Source of the DNA: Ptychodera flava
Lineage: Eukaryota > Hemichordata > Enteropneusta > Ptychoderidae
Assembly (NCBI RefSeq): GCF_041260155.1
Contig: NC_091933.1
Span: 31,241,933 to 31,305,932 of the forward strand
DNA length: 64,000 nt
Direction of reading: 5' to 3'
The translations under genes and the position numbers were made by a program. Of the stretch, positions 59,664-64,000 are shown in pieces. The stretch's first letter is position 1, and each line of letters starts with the position of its first letter. The notes under the pieces are model-generated. The model saw only the letters and a program-made list of their open reading frames with translations. It ran no database searches and had not been told where the DNA came from.

Positions 59664-62600
59664 GCTGAGTACTGAACATTTCAAAAATGATAGGGTAAAG
59701 AGACTTGACTTAATCCAGAGAGCAAAAGTACTGGGGAAAAAAAAATCAAAATTGTAGTCTAATATCGTTAGCTTTAAATGTTTAGCCGTGTGATGCTGGG
59801 GATTAGACAATTCTTGATGATAAAGAGCGGTGATTTTAAATGTTTTTGAGGATCTCAAAAGAAATTAAGATTTCAATCGCGATCCCAGCCTCCTCCCCCC
59901 CCCCCCCCCAGTATTTTGGAATGCAGCCCTATTATAGCATACTTAGATGTATTTCGGAAATAACGATATCAACAAGAACGACAGTCACCTATAGATGACT
60001 AAATTCCCTATGATTAAATAACATCAACAGCAGGAAGACTATCTAAAGGATAAAGGATAATAATGAATATGAACGAGAGACACACAGTCAGACTGATTTC
60101 TGCGTAATTTATGTCTGCGCATGTGTCTTAGGTGTGCATTAAATGCTCCAGATGCATTTTATATTCTCATTGAATAATAGGGGCAACCGAAGGTCATTTT
60201 GCTGACAATATCATACATGTTCTGAAAAGGTTTTCTATTTCGTTGAAAATTAGTGGTTACGTCGAATGCAGGAGAGAGTCAGGAACACTGAGAAGAGTCG
60301 TGTGCAAATCTCTGCCAGGTGAAAAGGTAAGCGATGTTTTCCCCTTTTCTTCATCGATGATTTAAAATTTGGGCGTTGATTTCCGAGCACGTGTGATACT
60401 CAACGCAGTCTGGGGGAAAGCGGATCGCTACGTTTTTCAACCTTTAGGAAGCGATTAGGAAGGGAACGATGGCCAAGATTGGACACCCCGTCTTTATGAC
60501 GATACTCTACGTCTCGTAGAACATCGTTGCTATAACGTCTTTGTGTGATCGCGGAATAGCGGGATTTTCCACAAGTACTACGTATCACGGTGACTTTTAG
60601 CAATCAATCAATCAGGACGTCCCCTGCCTCGGCTTAGTACGAGCCTTGCTGCTGAAAATGTGACAGCGTTTCAGTGAATTGGATAAGTCACGTGATTGGG
60701 TGAATCACAGGAGATATGTAACGGTACTAAATAAACAAGGGACATAATAACAGTCACCATGATTAATGAATGACACACTTCAGTGCAAAGATGCATGTTA
60801 TCCATTTAGGGTAATCGACATATTTTAAACGCGTTTACAGAATGGTTTCTATATCGTTTTATAGAGGTACTTGCTGGATCACCTGAACAGACCGAATATT
60901 GATGGCAGTCAAGAGCGTGTGCTGTCACTCTAAACCATAGAAAATCAATCAGTAAACCTGACACGCACATTGTTATATCTCTGTGATTAGAATTATAATT
61001 ATAATAGTTGGTTTATTTCTTGCAGCATTAAATCAATGTTGTGTTTTCAAATTTCTTGTAAAATTATCCATTTCGGAGCTAAAACATCTATGCAATATCG
61101 AGGTCTTACATTCCGTTAACCGATGGCCAATATTCGAAATAAAATATATGCATAGGAAGAAAAAAAAGAAGAAAAAGAAAAGAAAAAAGAAGAAAGAAAA
61201 GCCTTACATTGCGTGTGTAGACCTACACTGCGCCCTGGAAGAGTGATATAGATTTGGATATTTCGCTATATAGTGGTGATATTTGCGGCAAAGGGATGTG
61301 GGAAAAACTGTTTTAAGTGAGTGCCATAAGCTTACTCGCGGTTGCCTCAGCAGTGAACGCGCAGCAGAAGATAAACTTTACATACTGCAGTTAAGAACAT
61401 TTTCAGGATGCTATTGTAAAGAAAACTGCGACATTGCTATCTGAAAATCTACTGTTTCCGTCATACCAGCAGATAGGCACTGAACAAACGTATCTATCTG
61501 ATTTTTTTTGCACATGACGCAAAGGGAAGTATAGGTTTTCTTTTAGTTTCCCTGCATTCTTCTATAGCCTCTTTTAGTATTGATGGTTTGTTTGTTGTTG
61601 ATCAGTAACTAAATATAGTTATATGTGGGGCGAACACTCGGTGTTCGATGCATATCACAAGATGCAAAAGGTTCACTCTCAATCATCGCGAAATCTGATG
61701 TTCAAGCTAGTTCTCATTGCAGCCCAGTCTTTCATTTTACGCCCGGTCTGAACAAGCAGAGCGAATTGGTGTACCACAGCCGCATGCTTCTCTATGTAAA
61801 CTCAATTTCAAGCCTTGTTGGCGCCTAAAGCCGAAGCGAACTCGTCAATTTCCGTGAGCTGACGTAACGTTAGACAAAGCCGTAGTCTAAACCTGTCGCA
61901 AGAGGGGGCCTACCACAGGAATGGGCGTTTACAATATATTCACAGTGCTGGTGGAACGGCACTTTACCTATACACAAAATACTATATAGTATACTAGTAT
62001 ACTAGTATACTAGTAGTATACTAGTTCTGCGTGATTGATAGTTTGGATTTCACATGTGTAAGTGTATTAAGTCTGATGTTGAACGTGGTCAAAGTATCTC
62101 AGATTATTAAAAAAATCAAATTTATGACGCAAACAATTTAATAATACCCACATTAAGATCAGTCTAGCTTATGTCTGGGGTCCCAAGCCGCAGCGACGCT
62201 GAACAAAATGAATTTGACAGTTGTCAACAGCGCCTACGACGCTAATTGTTGGCTAAAAGGGCTTTTTTATATACTAAATCGCTGAAAGCGACGAAATTTG
62301 AAGGACATGATTAGGTCCTAAATGCGACCTTTTAATCGGTAATGCTTTGTTTAGATTCGAAGGGAATAAAATCGAGATGGCCTCGCGACTTTATGGGAGT
62401 ACATAACATTTTTAAAAAGCCCAGTGAAAGACTCGAATTAAGTCCGATACAATCTAATACGAGTGTGCATCGACCTCGTATCGATAAAACTACAAAGATG
62501 TGCGTATTTCCTTACTGATAAAAGCGAAGCGATTTCTCAATTGAATCGATCGATTAGATGCAGCAAAGGGCATATTGCAGCTAGACTGAAGTTTGGCAGA

Positions 62601-64000
62601 TCATGACGACCTGTTTGCAGTGACGTCATATGTGCGAATTATTAGACGCCTCGGCATGACGGGCCAGTCATAAAAGCATTTATCATGTTTATGGGCAGAA
62701 GAAGCTTGTTTACAGCAAGTATGGGCACTAGAACGCATGCAATTCTTTTCTGTTCTGATGGTTATACTGCATGAACGTGGCGCCAATGAATACGCATATT
62801 CATTTTCTCATGCAACAATGATGAATTCATTACATATTAGAGACACAACCTCGCTCACTGCCTTTTAATTTTTCACGTACGTTAGCTCCCGTGTTCCCAC
62901 ATGGGAGCTAATGTCATGCTGATTTTACATGAGTGTGTTTGTGCGTCTGTCTTTCAAGAACGGCTAATGGGATGAGAAGCAAAACACATATAAATGAATT
63001 TTGTGTGGTGGTAACAAGGAGAGATTAGTTTTTGGTGGGTGTGGCTCACATAATCATGCTTATTTGGATTACTGTTTGTTCAGAAGTCCGATATCCCAAA
63101 AATGACTGATTTGATGATCTTCTAAGACACATTGATTATACAAACATAACCATTTTCAAGTTTATTTTGCCGTTGTATTGTAATGATATTGCTTATTCGT
63201 ATATTTAAAGAACTTTCACGATTTGAGATATGTCTGGAAGGACTTGATCAACTTGCCACTGACACATTTTGATCATACAAAGATAGCGAGATAACGACAG
63301 TAGTAAAAGACATTTTGCAGTTTCATGTCAGCTTATTGCTAATTTGCGTACTTAGTGACATTTTAAAGGAAGCTATATTTTGATGAAATTTAGTACAGAT
63401 ATTCCTCAAGATAAAATATGAGCGAACAGAAAGACATTTATTGCAGCGTCACGTCAGACGAGCTGTAATTTGCATATTTAACAAACTTATGTTTATTTGA
63501 TTCCAAGAATGGCCGCGCCTCACACCTCACACCAAGTTACCAAAGGAATGCGGCATATTTGAAATAATTTAAACTTTTGCGAAACTTCAGGCTGTTTGGT
63601 TGGTCTTATATAAGTTCGTCCCCTTGTCCGTTTAATTTTATGCCGAAAAGACCATTAAGTTTCATTGTGCAATAATGCGCAACAGTGTAAACTTTAGTCG
63701 ATTAAGTACACAGTATCGTAAATTACGAAGTGCGCAATACAGTTATAATACGGTTGCTCCCTTACAACCATACAATACGAGAGTCTCTTGCACAACGGAA
63801 TATTACGGAGAAAAAGCGAAATTCAATTGTAACTAACGTAAAAACATATATTCTTGCCAATCGGAAGTGACGTTTATATATGTGCACATGTATTTCTCAC
63901 GGTTGTATCTATCTTGTAATATTTGCCACAGCTTTCCTGCAATCTGCACATCCTACATCTCTCAGACTCCTGAGTTTCCCTCTTGTTATTCCATGTTTTT
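59664..64000. other. right end, no gene recognised
   Basis: Contains a poly-C run (about 59894-59909), a purine tract of A and G (61158-61201), a TAGTATAC palindromic run (61985-62027), and a hairpin TTAGCTCCC..GGGAGCTAA at 62883-62912 resembling the end hairpin at 46063. No coding exon could be supported. Confidence 0.45.

Noticed and set aside
60400..60603. Minus-strand frame of 67 codons with varied composition
   Set aside because: No splice partner, no recognised motif; left out as unsupported.

Overview
The window looks like animal genomic DNA. Genes are split into exons with GT/AG splice sites, repeats are very dense, and there are no rRNA, tRNA, operon or CRISPR features. The organism is probably a marine invertebrate. 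A BEL/Pao retrotransposon, a Penelope-like fragment, tandem-repeat elements ending in an (ACGG)n tract plus hairpin, and minisatellites that begin at splice donors all fit an amphioxus-, hemichordate- or mollusc-like genome. I cannot name the species.

Two genes are well supported, both on the minus strand. The larger spans 32738-56727 and encodes an ACAD9-type mitochondrial acyl-CoA dehydrogenase. All 15 coding exons were placed by reading splice sites and codon phase, and they add up to about 641 residues once small defects at exon 1 and exon 7 are allowed for. The second (3695 to about 10107) encodes a flavin-reductase-like (FMN-binding split barrel) protein; four exons were found and at least one middle exon was not. 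Both products are predicted flavoproteins, but nothing else shows that they work together.

Between the two genes lies a complete BEL/Pao LTR retrotransposon (24240-30211, minus strand). Its LTRs are nearly identical, it has a target-site duplication, and the unoccupied target sequence survives next to it. Its reading frame is nevertheless broken by several single-base shifts.

Most other DNA is repetitive. The families are: arrays of a 223-bp unit carrying AGGTCA half-sites (1-1260, 6315-6590, 19300-19690, 43960-45285); arrays of 26-bp and 150-bp units sharing one tail of (ACGG)n plus hairpin; a second family with (ACAT/ACAG)n plus another hairpin; small inverted-repeat transposons, several with clear target-site duplications; a 2.3-kb foldback transposon with about 660-bp arms; and long (TA)n tracts.

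The most interesting signal is in the ACAD9-type gene. At three of its fourteen splice donors (exons 5, 11 and 14) the last 12-38 exon bases and the GT donor have been duplicated in tandem into the intron, with unit lengths of 41, 28 and about 161 bp. Each array gives the spliceosome several to dozens of near-identical donor sites. No gene was recognised right of 56730 or in 11400-22000.
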